A stretch of 64,000 nt of DNA, from assembly GCF_026314945.1 (NCBI RefSeq), contig NZ_CP111121.1, positions 4,154,001-4,218,000 of the forward strand, written 5' to 3'. Numbering within the stretch: position 1 is the stretch's first letter; every line of letters begins with the position of its first letter. The position numbers and the translations under genes were made by a program. The notes under the pieces are model-generated. The model did not search any database. It saw only the letters and a list, made by a program, of their open reading frames with translations, and was not told the origin of the DNA. Source of the DNA: Chryseobacterium fluminis (lineage in GTDB: Bacteria > Bacteroidota > Bacteroidia > Flavobacteriales > Weeksellaceae). Shown in pieces: positions 53,264 to 62,089 of this stretch.

Positions 53264-54319
53264 ATGATAACGACAGACATATTGATTATAGGAGCAGGAC
53301 CAACGGGGCTTTTTGCTGTATTTGAAGCGGGTTTGCTTAAGATGAAATGCCATATCATTGATGCACTTCCTCAGCCTGGGGGGCAGCTGGCAGAATTATA
53401 TCCTAAAAAGCCTATTTTCGATATTCCGGGTTATCCTTCTGTAAATGCAGGAGAATTGGTAGATAACTTAATGGAGCAGATCAAGCAGTTTCAGCCTGGG
53501 TTTACCTTAGGAGAAACAGCTGTTTCTTATACAAAAGTAGATGATGAATGGTTCGAAGTGGTTACCAATAAAGGAACTGTTCACAGAGCTAAAGCTATCG
53601 CTATTGCAGGTGGGTTGGGAACTTTTGAGCCCCGGAAACCTGCCATGGATAATATTGCCGATTATGAGGAAAAAGGTCTGGAATATTTCGTAAAAGAGCC
53701 TGAACATTTCAGAAATAAAAAAGTGGTTATCGCAGGAGGAGGCGACTCTGCGCTTGACTGGAGTGTATTTTTATCCAATGTGGCCAGTGAAGTCACGCTG
53801 ATTCACAGAAGAAATGAGTTCAGAGGAGCGCTGGATTCTGTAGAAAAAGTTCAGGATCTGAAAAACCAGGGTAAGATCAAGCTGATTACCCCTGCTGAAG
53901 TTACGGCTATTAAAGGGGAGGGAAAAGTAGAAGCGATTACCGTACAGGTAGATGGCCAGGAAGCTTATGATATCGAAACGGATTATTTTATCCCGTTATT
54001 CGGTCTGACACCAAAATTAGGTGAAATCGGGAATTGGGGATTAAATATCGAAAAAAATGCGATCGTAGTAAATAATGCTTTAGATTATCAGACGAATATC
54101 GACGGAATTTATGCCATCGGAGATATCAATACTTATCCGGGAAAACTGAAACTGATTCTTTGTGGTTTCCACGAGGCTACGTTGATGTGCCAGAGTGTCT
54201 ATAACCGATTAAATCCGGGTAAAAAATTCGTATTGAAATATACTACCGTTAGTGGGGTAGATGGTTTTGACGGAAGCAGAAAAGAAGCGGAGAAAGCAGT
54301 TGTGAAAAAAATTGACTAA
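53264..54319 (+). CDS. ferredoxin-NADP reductase (thioredoxin-reductase-like)
   Basis: 351 residues. FAD loop IIGAGPTGLFAVFEAG at the N-terminus, NAD(P) loop VIAGGGDSALDWSVFLSN in the middle, and the C-terminal FAD motif GIYAIGDINTYPGKL. It lacks the CxxC of true thioredoxin reductases and matches the YumC/FNR2 type. The ferredoxin gene follows after 71 bp, which supports electron transfer between NADPH and that ferredoxin. Confidence 0.92.
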   Translation: MITTDILIIGAGPTGLFAVFEAGLLKMKCHIIDALPQPGGQLAELYPKKPIFDIPGYPSVNAGELVDNLMEQIKQFQPGFTLGETAVSYTKVDDEWFEVVTNKGTVHRAKAIAIAGGLGTFEPRKPAMDNIADYEEKGLEYFVKEPEHFRNKKVVIAGGGDSALDWSVFLSNVASEVTLIHRRNEFRGALDSVEKVQDLKNQGKIKLITPAEVTAIKGEGKVEAITVQVDGQEAYDIETDYFIPLFGLTPKLGEIGNWGLNIEKNAIVVNNALDYQTNIDGIYAIGDINTYPGKLKLILCGFHEATLMCQSVYNRLNPGKKFVLKYTTVSGVDGFDGSRKEAEKAVVKKID

Positions 54320-54390
54320 ATTTGTAGTCAGTAACGGTTATCAGTTGAACGTAAAACCATCAGCTGTAAACGATCAGCGATTCAATTAAA

Positions 54391-54720
54391 ATGAGCGATA
54401 TAAATATAAAAATCACCGATAGAGAAGGTATAACTCACGATGTTGTTGCCCCAACAGATATGTCCATGAATTTAATGGAAATTATCCGTTCGTACGAATT
54501 GGCAGAGGAAGGAACAATCGGAGTTTGTGGAGGAATGGCGATGTGCGCTTCATGCCAGGTATATGTAACCCATGATCCCGGACTTGAGCCGATGGGAGAT
54601 GAGGAAGATGCTATGCTTGCTGAAGCATTCCATGTAAAAGATAACAGCAGACTGGGCTGCCAGCTGCATATGGCCTTGGAAATGGAAGGGCTTGAAGTGG
54701 AAATTGCTCCTTATCCTTAG
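54391..54720 (+). CDS. 2Fe-2S ferredoxin (adrenodoxin type)
   Basis: 109 residues. Cluster ligands in CGGMAMCASCQVYV (C-x5-C-x2-C) and the fourth in SRLGCQLHM. This spacing is that of adrenodoxin/Isc-type ferredoxins rather than plant-type. Highly acidic, cytoplasmic. Partner of the upstream reductase. Confidence 0.93.
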   Translation: MSDINIKITDREGITHDVVAPTDMSMNLMEIIRSYELAEEGTIGVCGGMAMCASCQVYVTHDPGLEPMGDEEDAMLAEAFHVKDNSRLGCQLHMALEMEGLEVEIAPYP

Positions 54721-54740
54721 AAAATCCTATTTTAAAAATA

Positions 54741-54774
54741 CAGAGCTCCCGAAGATTTTTCTTTGGGAGCTCTG
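54741..54774. terminator. bidirectional terminator after the ferredoxin gene
   Basis: Perfect 10-bp stem CAGAGCTCCC (54741-54750) and GGGAGCTCTG (54765-54774), between convergent genes. Confidence 0.7.
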
Positions 54775-54779
54775 GTGTA

Positions 54780-55319
54780 TTATAATCCGAATATTTCAGA
54801 GATCTGCTCGTATAGATAGTATAAATATTCATTTCCGGGTGAGCAGTTTCCGTTGCTCATGGTTATTAAATAATCTTTTTTAAGAGCGTAAACCAGAATA
54901 CCACTCCCATCATTGCAAAGAGACTTTACATGATAATCGTTTTTTTCCCAAAAGCCATGCTTATATAACAAGTGTTTAAATTCACCAAATTCAGAATTAG
55001 TAAGTCTTCTTTGCTTTAGAATTTCAAATCTTTGGGGTTGGTAATTACCCGTCTCCTGATCATATGAGCTTTTGAAAATTTTTTTTACTACTAGAGTTTT
55101 CAGATCTCTTTTTCTTTCAACGCGGATAAAATAGTCCTGTCTGAATGATGACCATTTGAAAAACTGATAAATCTCTTCATTATTTTGAAGCTTTGATTTG
55201 TCTATACATTCCAAAGGTTTTTCTTTTAAATACTGAGAAATATAATCACAGGCATTGTCTTTATTTTGAGAAAATGAGACACAGGGAATTAATAATAAAA
55301 AAATAATTAAATTTTTCAT
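54780..55319 (-). CDS. hypothetical exported protein
   Basis: 179 residues with signal peptide (KNLIIFLLLIPCVSFSQ) and no recognised domain. It has cysteines at the mature N-terminus (NACDYISQYL, ECIDKS) and near the end (LCNDGSG, NCSPG), which might form disulfides. It is 9 bp downstream of the LOG-family gene, likely in one unit. Confidence 0.72.
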   Translation of the reverse strand: MKNLIIFLLLIPCVSFSQNKDNACDYISQYLKEKPLECIDKSKLQNNEEIYQFFKWSSFRQDYFIRVERKRDLKTLVVKKIFKSSYDQETGNYQPQRFEILKQRRLTNSEFGEFKHLLYKHGFWEKNDYHVKSLCNDGSGILVYALKKDYLITMSNGNCSPGNEYLYYLYEQISEIFGL

Positions 55320-55328
55320 ACTTTTATT

Positions 55329-55910
55329 CTAAACTTCCTCCTTTGAAATCCATTTTCCAACCGTTGGAGCCTCATAATTTTTCATCATATTCAGCAGTTC
55401 GTCAATGTTGTCACTTATCAACAGCATATCACGGTTAACCTGCTTTAAAAATCCTTTATCGGCCATCGTTTGAACAAGCTTGATCAGGTCATTATAAAAT
55501 CCGTCAATATTTAAGACCGCAATCGGTTTTTGGTGAAGTCCGAGCTGTGCCCAGGTGATCATCTCGAAAAACTCCTCCAGCGTACCATAGCCTCCTGGGA
55601 GAACGATTACACCATCGCAGAGATCATTCATCCTGGTTTTTCTTTCGTGCATGGTTTCAACCAAAATCAATTCGGTTAATTGTTTATGGGCAATTTCTTT
55701 AGATTGTAAGAAATGGGGAAGTACCCCTATTACTTTTCCTCCTGAATTTAATGCTCCATCAGCAACAGCGCCCATTAAGCCAACGTTTGCGCCGCCATAA
55801 ATCAATTGGATATTATGCTTTGCCAGGGTTTGTCCAAGCAAAGTTGCCTGTCTTTTATATTTTTCATCCGAACCGAAACTTGATCCGCAGAATACGGTGA
55901 TGCTTTTCAT
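55329..55910 (-). CDS. LOG-family protein (TIGR00730), nucleoside 5'-monophosphate phosphoribohydrolase-like
   Basis: 193 residues. Rossmann fold with VFCGSSFG at the start, IYGGANVGLMGAVADGAL, and the hallmark LPGGYGTLEEFFEMITW (PGGxGTxxE). Known members split cytokinin riboside monophosphates or purine nucleoside monophosphates. Length is typical. Confidence 0.92.
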   Translation of the reverse strand: MKSITVFCGSSFGSDEKYKRQATLLGQTLAKHNIQLIYGGANVGLMGAVADGALNSGGKVIGVLPHFLQSKEIAHKQLTELILVETMHERKTRMNDLCDGVIVLPGGYGTLEEFFEMITWAQLGLHQKPIAVLNIDGFYNDLIKLVQTMADKGFLKQVNRDMLLISDNIDELLNMMKNYEAPTVGKWISKEEV

Positions 55911-56068
55911 TATTTAATTATAAAATGTTTTAAATCTTTCTCTTATCCGGAAAATATCTGTTAGAGAAAAACGATAAAATTTCTACATTCCCGATTCGTA
56001 TACGGTAATACATCGTATTGAATTTAAGAATGACTGCTTTGTGAATATGGTAAAGATTAATAATAAAA

Positions 56069-56098
56069 AATATCCAAAATCAAGTGACTCTGGATATT
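56069..56098 (-). terminator. terminator of pepD
   Basis: AATATCCA (56069-56076) and TGGATATT (56091-56098); T-rich beyond on the minus strand (TTTTTTATTA). Confidence 0.65.
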
Positions 56099-56116
56099 CA
56101 AATATAAATTTTACTG

Positions 56117-57562
56117 TTATTTGTGAGGGATATTCGCCAGAATATCCTTAGTGAAGTTCCAGAATTTCTGTGTTGAAGTAATATTTGCCTTTTCATCCGG
56201 TGAATGCGCTCCTCTGATGGTAGGCCCGAAACTTACCATTTCCATTTCAGGATAATTGGCGCCGATAATTCCGCATTCTAATCCTGCATGACAAGCGACA
56301 ACATGAGGCTTATCTGTGAATTTTTCAATATAGATTTTCTCCATCAGCTGAACAATTTCAGACCCCGGTTTCGGTTTCCAGCCAGGGTAAGAACCGCTGA
56401 ATTCCACATTCATTCCCGCTAATTCGGCTACAGATTTTAACTGCTCTGCTACAGAATCTTTTGATGATTCTACAGATGATCTTGAAAGGTTTAAGATCTT
56501 AAGCGCTCCTTCTTTTAATTCAACTCTTGCCACGTTATTGGAAGATTCCACAAGATCTTTTACATCCGGGCTCATTCTGTAAACGCCATTGTGAAGAGAT
56601 TTTAACACTAAAATAATTTTCTTTGAGTCTGCTTCTGAAATGGCTTGTTCGGATGAAGTTGCATTCTCAATATTGATTTGAAGATTAGGCTCAACAGTTG
56701 CAAATTCTTCAAGAATTTCTTTTTTAAGTCCGTTGGATAATTCTTCAATAAATTCCTGAACATTTCTCACGGAAGCAATAGCAACACCTTCTCTCGGAAT
56801 CGCATTTCTCAATCCGCCGCCGTCAATGGAAATCAGCTGAATATTTTCTTTTTCAAGACCTTTGTATAGCAATCTTCCCAAAATAACATTGGCGTTTCCG
56901 AAACCTTTGTGGATATCCATCCCGGAGTGGCCCCCTTGTAATCCTTTTACTTCAAATCTTACAATTTGTCCCTGAACCTCAGCTTTTTCATACGTTTGAG
57001 CAATCGTTACATCAATTCCGCCTGCACATCCGATATCGATTTCATCGTCTTCTTCCGTATCAAGGTTTAGTAAAATCTGCCCGGTTAACTGTCCGGGTTT
57101 TAATCCTAAAGCGCCTGTCATCCCTGTTTCTTCATCAATCGTAAAAAGTGCTTCCAAAGCTGGGTGCGGAATATCTGAGCTTTCAAGAATAGACATTATC
57201 GTAGCTACACCCAGGCCGTTGTCGGCTCCCAGCGTAGTTCCTTTAGCTTTTACCCAGTCGCCGTCCACTTCCATCTTGATTCCTTCAGTCTCAAAATCAA
57301 AAGTAACATCATTGTTTTTTTGGCAAACCATGTCTAAATGAGACTGCAGAACAACGGATTTTCGGTTTTCCATACCTGCCGTGGCGGGCTTTCTGATGAT
57401 CACGTTTCCTACTTCATCCACTGTGGTTTCCAATCCTAAATTTTCACCAAATTCTTTGATGAAAGCAATTACTTTTTCCTCTTTTTTTGATGGTCTCGGA
57501 ACAGCATTCAATCTGGAGAAATTTTTCCATATGATCTGCGGTTCTATATTAGATAATTCCAT
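56117..57562 (-). CDS. pepD: aminoacyl-histidine dipeptidase (M20C)
   Basis: 481 residues from ATG 57562 (MELSNIEPQIIWKNF); a further 6 codons upstream are open. Di-zinc motifs: LQSHLDMVCQKN, LGADNGLGVATIM, TIDEETGMTGALGL, and the C-terminal GAHSPDEKANITSTQ. It hydrolyses Xaa-His and other dipeptides in the cytosol. Length matches PepD. Unrelated in lineage to the frameshifted M20 at 3458. Confidence 0.94.
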   Translation of the reverse strand: MELSNIEPQIIWKNFSRLNAVPRPSKKEEKVIAFIKEFGENLGLETTVDEVGNVIIRKPATAGMENRKSVVLQSHLDMVCQKNNDVTFDFETEGIKMEVDGDWVKAKGTTLGADNGLGVATIMSILESSDIPHPALEALFTIDEETGMTGALGLKPGQLTGQILLNLDTEEDDEIDIGCAGGIDVTIAQTYEKAEVQGQIVRFEVKGLQGGHSGMDIHKGFGNANVILGRLLYKGLEKENIQLISIDGGGLRNAIPREGVAIASVRNVQEFIEELSNGLKKEILEEFATVEPNLQINIENATSSEQAISEADSKKIILVLKSLHNGVYRMSPDVKDLVESSNNVARVELKEGALKILNLSRSSVESSKDSVAEQLKSVAELAGMNVEFSGSYPGWKPKPGSEIVQLMEKIYIEKFTDKPHVVACHAGLECGIIGANYPEMEMVSFGPTIRGAHSPDEKANITSTQKFWNFTKDILANIPHK

Positions 57563-57589
57563 GAAATTTATTTTTCTCAAAATTACGAA

Positions 57590-57621
57590 ATAAAAAATGC
57601 TCCTGTAAATTCAGGAGCATT
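57590..57621 (-). terminator. terminator of the lipoprotein unit
   Basis: Perfect 10-bp stem AATGCTCCTG (57596-57605) and CAGGAGCATT (57612-57621), then TTTTATTTCG on the minus strand. Confidence 0.75.
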
Positions 57622-57639
57622 ATTTTTACTGGAAGGAGA

Positions 57640-58131
57640 TTAACATCCGCACTCTCCGTAGATAGGCATTGTTTCTACAGTTCCGTCAGGTTTTTCAACC
57701 GTTAAGGTTCCCTCGAACAACAACGCCTCTTCATGCTTTATTTTCTTACCCTTCACCGAAATTTTATAGTGATCACTTTCAATCTCTTTGGTTAATTCTT
57801 CATCCACTTCCATATCGCTGGATGAGATCAGCTTCATGGCCAGTCTTTTACCGTCCAGTTTCATATACGCTGTTTTCCCGGCATCATCGGCATAAATATA
57901 TTTTTCAGCTTCAAAATCAGCCTTGCTTTTAGCAAAATAGCATGAGCATTCTTTAATTTCAGCAGGAAACGGAAAAGTTTCCACTAAGATTTTTCCTGAA
58001 GTAGGCTCTGTTTTTGCAGAGTCCTGAACAACGGTAAGAGAATCTGCTGCTGCTTTATCAGAAACGGTTGGCTTATCTTTTTTACAGGCGACCAGGGCAA
58101 AGGCCGAAAACAGAATAATCAGATATTTCAT
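57640..58131 (-). CDS. hypothetical lipoprotein
   Basis: 163 residues with lipobox FALVACKK (Cys16). After a Lys/Ala/Ser linker comes a domain with CSCYFAKSKADFEAEKYIYA and the ending YGECGC; the paired cysteines suggest disulfides or metal binding. Family not recognised. It lies 21 bp downstream of the LURP-one-like gene. Confidence 0.78.
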   Translation of the reverse strand: MKYLIILFSAFALVACKKDKPTVSDKAAADSLTVVQDSAKTEPTSGKILVETFPFPAEIKECSCYFAKSKADFEAEKYIYADDAGKTAYMKLDGKRLAMKLISSSDMEVDEELTKEIESDHYKISVKGKKIKHEEALLFEGTLTVEKPDGTVETMPIYGECGC

Positions 58132-58152
58132 TGTTTGTGGTTTTGTATTGTT

Positions 58153-58758
58153 TTATCCTCTTGATCTTTCGAGAAGGGTCATCATTAACAATGAAAGGAT
58201 TACCAGGCTTTCTTCCTCATCATCAATATCGATCAGTCTGTCCAGCTGGAATCTTCTTCCGAAGAAAGACGGCATTTTTTTAAGTTTGAAATAAACTTTT
58301 CCGTCAATTCCTGTTACCGTGTAAGTAGGATTAAGGAAGTAACCTGTAAACATTCCGATAATAGGAATTTCACCTACAAAATTATCCCAGAATCTTACCC
58401 AGGCACTGTTTTCCTGAACTTTGAATTTCGGCTGATCCTGAGCATCCAGAATATCATAGCTGGCCTTCCACAGCGAGCGCATGCCTTTTCTGGCCAGTCG
58501 TCCGAAGTTTTTTCCGGTATTTACCTCCGTGAGTGCATATGAAGCATTAAAATCAATCCATTTGTTCGCACGGATTCTGAAAAGCTCTTTTGATTTGCTT
58601 TCATCATTGAAAACGATAACATCTTCTTTGAGTTTAAACATTTTCTGACGTACATAAGCCACATAATTCCCGTTTTTGTCCGTAATGTTGAAATCACTGG
58701 CAAGCGTCGTGATTTTGAATTTAAAATCCAGCGGATAATTTAAATTGTTAAGTACCAT
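58153..58758 (-). CDS. LURP-one/tubby-C-like protein
   Basis: 201 residues. The pattern FNITDKNGNYVAYVRQKMFK, LKEDVIVFNDE, GVTGIDGKVYFKLKK-like turns (here TYTVTGIDGKVYFKLK) and beta-rich spacing match LURP-one-related proteins, which fold like tubby and phospholipid scramblases. No signal peptide. Function in bacteria unknown. Confidence 0.7.
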   Translation of the reverse strand: MVLNNLNYPLDFKFKITTLASDFNITDKNGNYVAYVRQKMFKLKEDVIVFNDESKSKELFRIRANKWIDFNASYALTEVNTGKNFGRLARKGMRSLWKASYDILDAQDQPKFKVQENSAWVRFWDNFVGEIPIIGMFTGYFLNPTYTVTGIDGKVYFKLKKMPSFFGRRFQLDRLIDIDDEEESLVILSLLMMTLLERSRG

Positions 58759-58955
58759 TCTAGTTAAATTTTCAATTAATATTAAGGATGTGCAAAGATA
58801 GAAGTTTTTTTAAAGATACCACAATAAGTTATGCTGATGAATACTTATATTACGGGTAATAGTAAGAGAATTTCAACAGCACATGTATTGATAAATCAAT
58901 AAGGAATTGTCGCATAATTGTATAGTGACAATTCATACTTTACAACTATTATCAC

Positions 58956-58963
58956 TATTTTTG
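58956..58963 (+). promoter_or_regulatory. -7 box 5 bp before the recR start
   Basis: TATTTTTG (58956-58963), then CAGCT and ATG at 58969, the same geometry as at 19120-19133. recR mRNA is probably leaderless or nearly so. Confidence 0.55.
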
Positions 58964-58968
58964 CAGCT

Positions 58969-59583
58969 ATGGACTATCCTAGTAAAGTTTTAGCAAAAGC
59001 AGTAGATGAAATATCGGGACTTCCCGGAATTGGCAGGAAAACAGCTTTGCGTCTGGCATTACATTTATTAAAACAACCTAACACCAGAGCGGTCACTTTG
59101 GGAAATTCCCTTATTAATCTTGTTAATGAGATAAAATACTGTAAGGAATGTCATAATTTTTCGGATTTTGAGATTTGCGAAATCTGCAGTAATGAAAAAA
59201 GAAACGACCAGGTAATCTGTATTGTTGAAGATGTTAGGGATGTCATTGCCATAGAAAACACAGGGAAATATACAGGAAAATACCTGATTCTCGGAGGCAA
59301 AATTTCTCCAATGGAAGGAATGGGGCCAAATCAATTGAATATCTCAAGTATTGAAAAGAAGCTTAATGAAGGTAATGTAAAAGAATTTATCTTTGCCTTA
59401 AGTGCTACAATGGAAGGGGATACGACAGCGTATTATATCTATAAGAAATTTAAAGGTTTTCAGGTGAATTTTTCCAGTATTGCCAGAGGAATTTCTGTGG
59501 GTGATGAACTGGAATATGCTGATGAAATCTCGCTCGGAAGATCCATTTTGAACAGGTTGCCCTATAACGAAAGCAATTCCTAA
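58969..59583 (+). CDS. recR: recombination mediator RecR
   Basis: 204 residues from ATG 58969 (MDYPSKVLAKAVDE); the frame is open for 17 more codons, but those lie in the promoter. HhH motif GLPGIGRKTALRLALHLL, zinc finger CKECHNFSDFEICEIC, Toprim domain CIVEDVRDVIAIENT. With RecO it loads RecA onto gapped DNA. A glycosyltransferase gene follows after 28 bp. Confidence 0.96.
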   Translation: MDYPSKVLAKAVDEISGLPGIGRKTALRLALHLLKQPNTRAVTLGNSLINLVNEIKYCKECHNFSDFEICEICSNEKRNDQVICIVEDVRDVIAIENTGKYTGKYLILGGKISPMEGMGPNQLNISSIEKKLNEGNVKEFIFALSATMEGDTTAYYIYKKFKGFQVNFSSIARGISVGDELEYADEISLGRSILNRLPYNESNS

Positions 59584-59611
59584 TTCTTTTTAACTCTTTT
59601 AAAACTAAATC

Positions 59612-60403
59612 ATGATCTCCGTAATAATTCCGATGTATAATGCTGAAAAGACAATTGTCAAAGCTTTAGATTCTGTTTTTCAACAGAATTATAATCGGGA
59701 GGAATTCGAAGTTATTGTGATCAACGATGGCTCTGAAGATCAAAGCAAAAAGGTTGCTGAACAATATAAAGCCGCTCACCCTGAGATCCATATCATCATA
59801 ATTGATCAGCCAAACGGTGGTGTTTCAAAAGCCAGAAATAAAGGATTACATACTGCAAAAGGAGACTATATTGCTTTCCTGGATGCTGATGATGAATGGC
59901 TACCCGATAAAACAGAAAAGCAGATGAAGTTTCTGACTGATAAAAACCGTTCCGTAGATTTTATTACAAGCCTTCGGAATGGAGAAAAAATCTGGGTTCC
60001 CTATGCCGCAGATAAGAATAATCTGGCGCGTATTACCCTGAAGAAATTGCTGATAAGAGTGGACGGACAAACATCAACGGCTCTTTTTAAAAGAAAGATC
60101 ATTGATAATACAGGCTTGTTTGATGAAAATCAAAGGTACTCCGAAGATGCCAATTACTGGATGAAGATTTCTGCGAACAATGCTATGTATATTTTAGGGG
60201 AAGAACTGGTGCGCACGGGCGGAGGGAAGAGATCCTTCGGCGTTTCCGGACTTTCTGCCAATATTCCGGAAATGGAAAAAGGAATTCAGAAAAATATATT
60301 GGAAATGTATACCATGAACAGAATTAATTATTTTGAGTATATTCTGTTTTTTTTGTTTTCGAAAGTAAAATATTATGTTCGCATTTTAAAAATGAAACGA
60401 TGA
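59612..60403 (+). CDS. family 2 glycosyltransferase
   Basis: 263 residues, GT-A fold: SVIIPMYNAEKTIVKALDS, VIVINDGSEDQS, GGVSKARNKGLHTAKGDYI and the metal-binding FLDADDEW. No membrane helices except perhaps at the end. First of four overlapping glycan genes (glycosyltransferase, acyltransferase, epimerase, glycosyltransferase) that probably build a surface polysaccharide or LPS part. Confidence 0.9.
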   Translation: MISVIIPMYNAEKTIVKALDSVFQQNYNREEFEVIVINDGSEDQSKKVAEQYKAAHPEIHIIIIDQPNGGVSKARNKGLHTAKGDYIAFLDADDEWLPDKTEKQMKFLTDKNRSVDFITSLRNGEKIWVPYAADKNNLARITLKKLLIRVDGQTSTALFKRKIIDNTGLFDENQRYSEDANYWMKISANNAMYILGEELVRTGGGKRSFGVSGLSANIPEMEKGIQKNILEMYTMNRINYFEYILFFLFSKVKYYVRILKMKR

Positions 60404-60954
60404 TCTATAAAATATTTTGGGCATTGAGAGCAGTTTTGTATGCACCTTTTTTCGGGAAATTCGGTTTTCCCTCGTATTTGGGCAGGCCATTGTTTTTAAT
60501 GGGGACCCGGAAAGTTTTTATAGGAAAAAAAGTAAGGATTTTTCCTCATCTGAGGATGGAAGTCCATCGCTCGGGCAGTATTCATATTCATGATGACGTG
60601 GTGATTTCACAGAATGTGCACATCACATCGGCCGGAAATCTGGTCATCGGTAAAAGTTCCCTGATACTGGCAAATGTCTTTATTACCAATATTGATCATG
60701 ATTATGAAGAAATTAATAAACATGTGGTGAAACAGGAGTACCTGATCAGAGATACGGTCATCGGAGAAAACTGCTACATAGGCATGGGATCGGCGATCAT
60801 GGCCGGAACCCGACTTGGTAAGCAATGTGTGGTAGGAGCCAACTCCGTAGTACGGGGTGAGTTTCCGGACTATTGTGTCATCGTGGGGGCACCTGCAAAA
60901 ATTGTAAAAACATATAATTTTGAGACTCAGAAATGGGAAAAAATACACGAATGA
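60400..60954 (+). CDS. hexapeptide-repeat acyltransferase
   Basis: 184 residues with a left-handed beta-helix (about 45-165: GSIHIHDDVVISQNVHITSA, VIGENCYIGMGSAIMAG, VVGANSVVRGEFPDYCVIVG). The ending VIVGAPAKIVKTY is typical of WbbJ/LacA-like O-acetyltransferases. The start overlaps the preceding stop (ATGA), so translation is coupled. It likely acetylates a sugar of the surface glycan. Confidence 0.9.
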   Translation: MIYKIFWALRAVLYAPFFGKFGFPSYLGRPLFLMGTRKVFIGKKVRIFPHLRMEVHRSGSIHIHDDVVISQNVHITSAGNLVIGKSSLILANVFITNIDHDYEEINKHVVKQEYLIRDTVIGENCYIGMGSAIMAGTRLGKQCVVGANSVVRGEFPDYCVIVGAPAKIVKTYNFETQKWEKIHE

Positions 60955-60955
60955 T

Positions 60956-62089
60956 ATGAAGAAGATTCTGATAACCGGAGGAGCCGGATTTATAGGCAGC
61001 AAACTTTCTCTGGAATTGCAACAGAAAGGGTACGAAGTAACGATATTAGACAATCTCTCTTCACAGATTCACGGGGAAAATCCTGAGTCGGATTCGCCCC
61101 TATACAGAAGTATTCTCGGGAAAGTAAACTTTATCAAAGGGGATGTTGCTAATTTTGAAGATTGGGAACGCGCACTTGAGAATCAGAATGTCGTTGTGCA
61201 TTTTGCTGCAGAAACCGGAACCGGCCAATCGATGTACCAGATTGAAAAATATACGGAAGTAAATGTTTCCGGAACCGCCATCATGCTGGATATCCTGGTC
61301 AATCAGCCGCATAAAGTCACAAAAGTTATTATCGCTTCTTCCAGAGCAGTCTATGGAGAAGGCAAATATCTGCATCCGGAATTGGGATTAATCTATCCCA
61401 AACCCCGAAATGTAGAAACCATGCGGAACGGGAAATTTGAGATTATTTATCCCGACGGGCAGATGCTGACGGCACTTCCGACAGACGAAGAATCGAAAAT
61501 TCATCCCACTTCCATCTACGGAATTACCAAATATACCCAGGAACAGATGGTCATGACGGCCTGTTCATCAATGGGGGTGGCCCCGGTAGCCCTTCGCTTT
61601 CAGAATGTCTACGGAGAAGGGCAGTCGCTGCTTAATCCATATACCGGAATTTTATCTATTTTTTCATCACAGATCCTTAACGGAAACAATATCAATGTTT
61701 TTGAAGACGGTAAAGAATCAAGGGATTTTATTCACGTGGATGACGCCGTTGAAGCCACAATAAAATGTATCGAAAATGACGCTGCAAACGGCGAAGTATT
61801 CAATGTCGGAACCGGTGTTTCAACCTCGGTAACCACCGTTGCGGAAAGTCTCAGGAAGTTTTATAACATCGATTTTAAAATCCATGTTTCAGGACAGTTC
61901 CGTTTAGGAGATATCAGGCATAATTTTGCGGATATCAGCAAGATCAGGACAAAGCTGAATTTTCAGCCACGGATATCTTTTGAAGAAGGCATGTGTAAAT
62001 TCACCAGTTGGGTATTACAGCAGAATATTCAGGATGTGAAGTTTAAAGAATCACTGGAAGAAATGAAAATTAAAGGTCTTTTAAAATAA
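60956..62089 (+). CDS. NAD-dependent sugar epimerase/dehydratase (extended SDR)
   Basis: 377 residues from ATG 60956 (MKKILITGGAGFIGSKLSLE); the frame is open 12 codons further, overlapping the acyltransferase. Nucleotide loop GGAGFIGS, catalytic YGITK and the substrate-side RFQNVYGEGQSLLNPYTG. An insertion around residues 145-180 (YPKPRNVETMRNGKFEIIYP) recalls dTDP-L-rhamnose 4-epimerase-like enzymes. Provides an activated sugar for the neighbouring transferases. Confidence 0.88.
   Translation: MKKILITGGAGFIGSKLSLELQQKGYEVTILDNLSSQIHGENPESDSPLYRSILGKVNFIKGDVANFEDWERALENQNVVVHFAAETGTGQSMYQIEKYTEVNVSGTAIMLDILVNQPHKVTKVIIASSRAVYGEGKYLHPELGLIYPKPRNVETMRNGKFEIIYPDGQMLTALPTDEESKIHPTSIYGITKYTQEQMVMTACSSMGVAPVALRFQNVYGEGQSLLNPYTGILSIFSSQILNGNNINVFEDGKESRDFIHVDDAVEATIKCIENDAANGEVFNVGTGVSTSVTTVAESLRKFYNIDFKIHVSGQFRLGDIRHNFADISKIRTKLNFQPRISFEEGMCKFTSWVLQQNIQDVKFKESLEEMKIKGLLK

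Noticed and set aside
60607..61053. Minus-strand 148-codon frame across the acyltransferase/epimerase junction
   Set aside because: It is antisense to two recognised genes and has no independent evidence.
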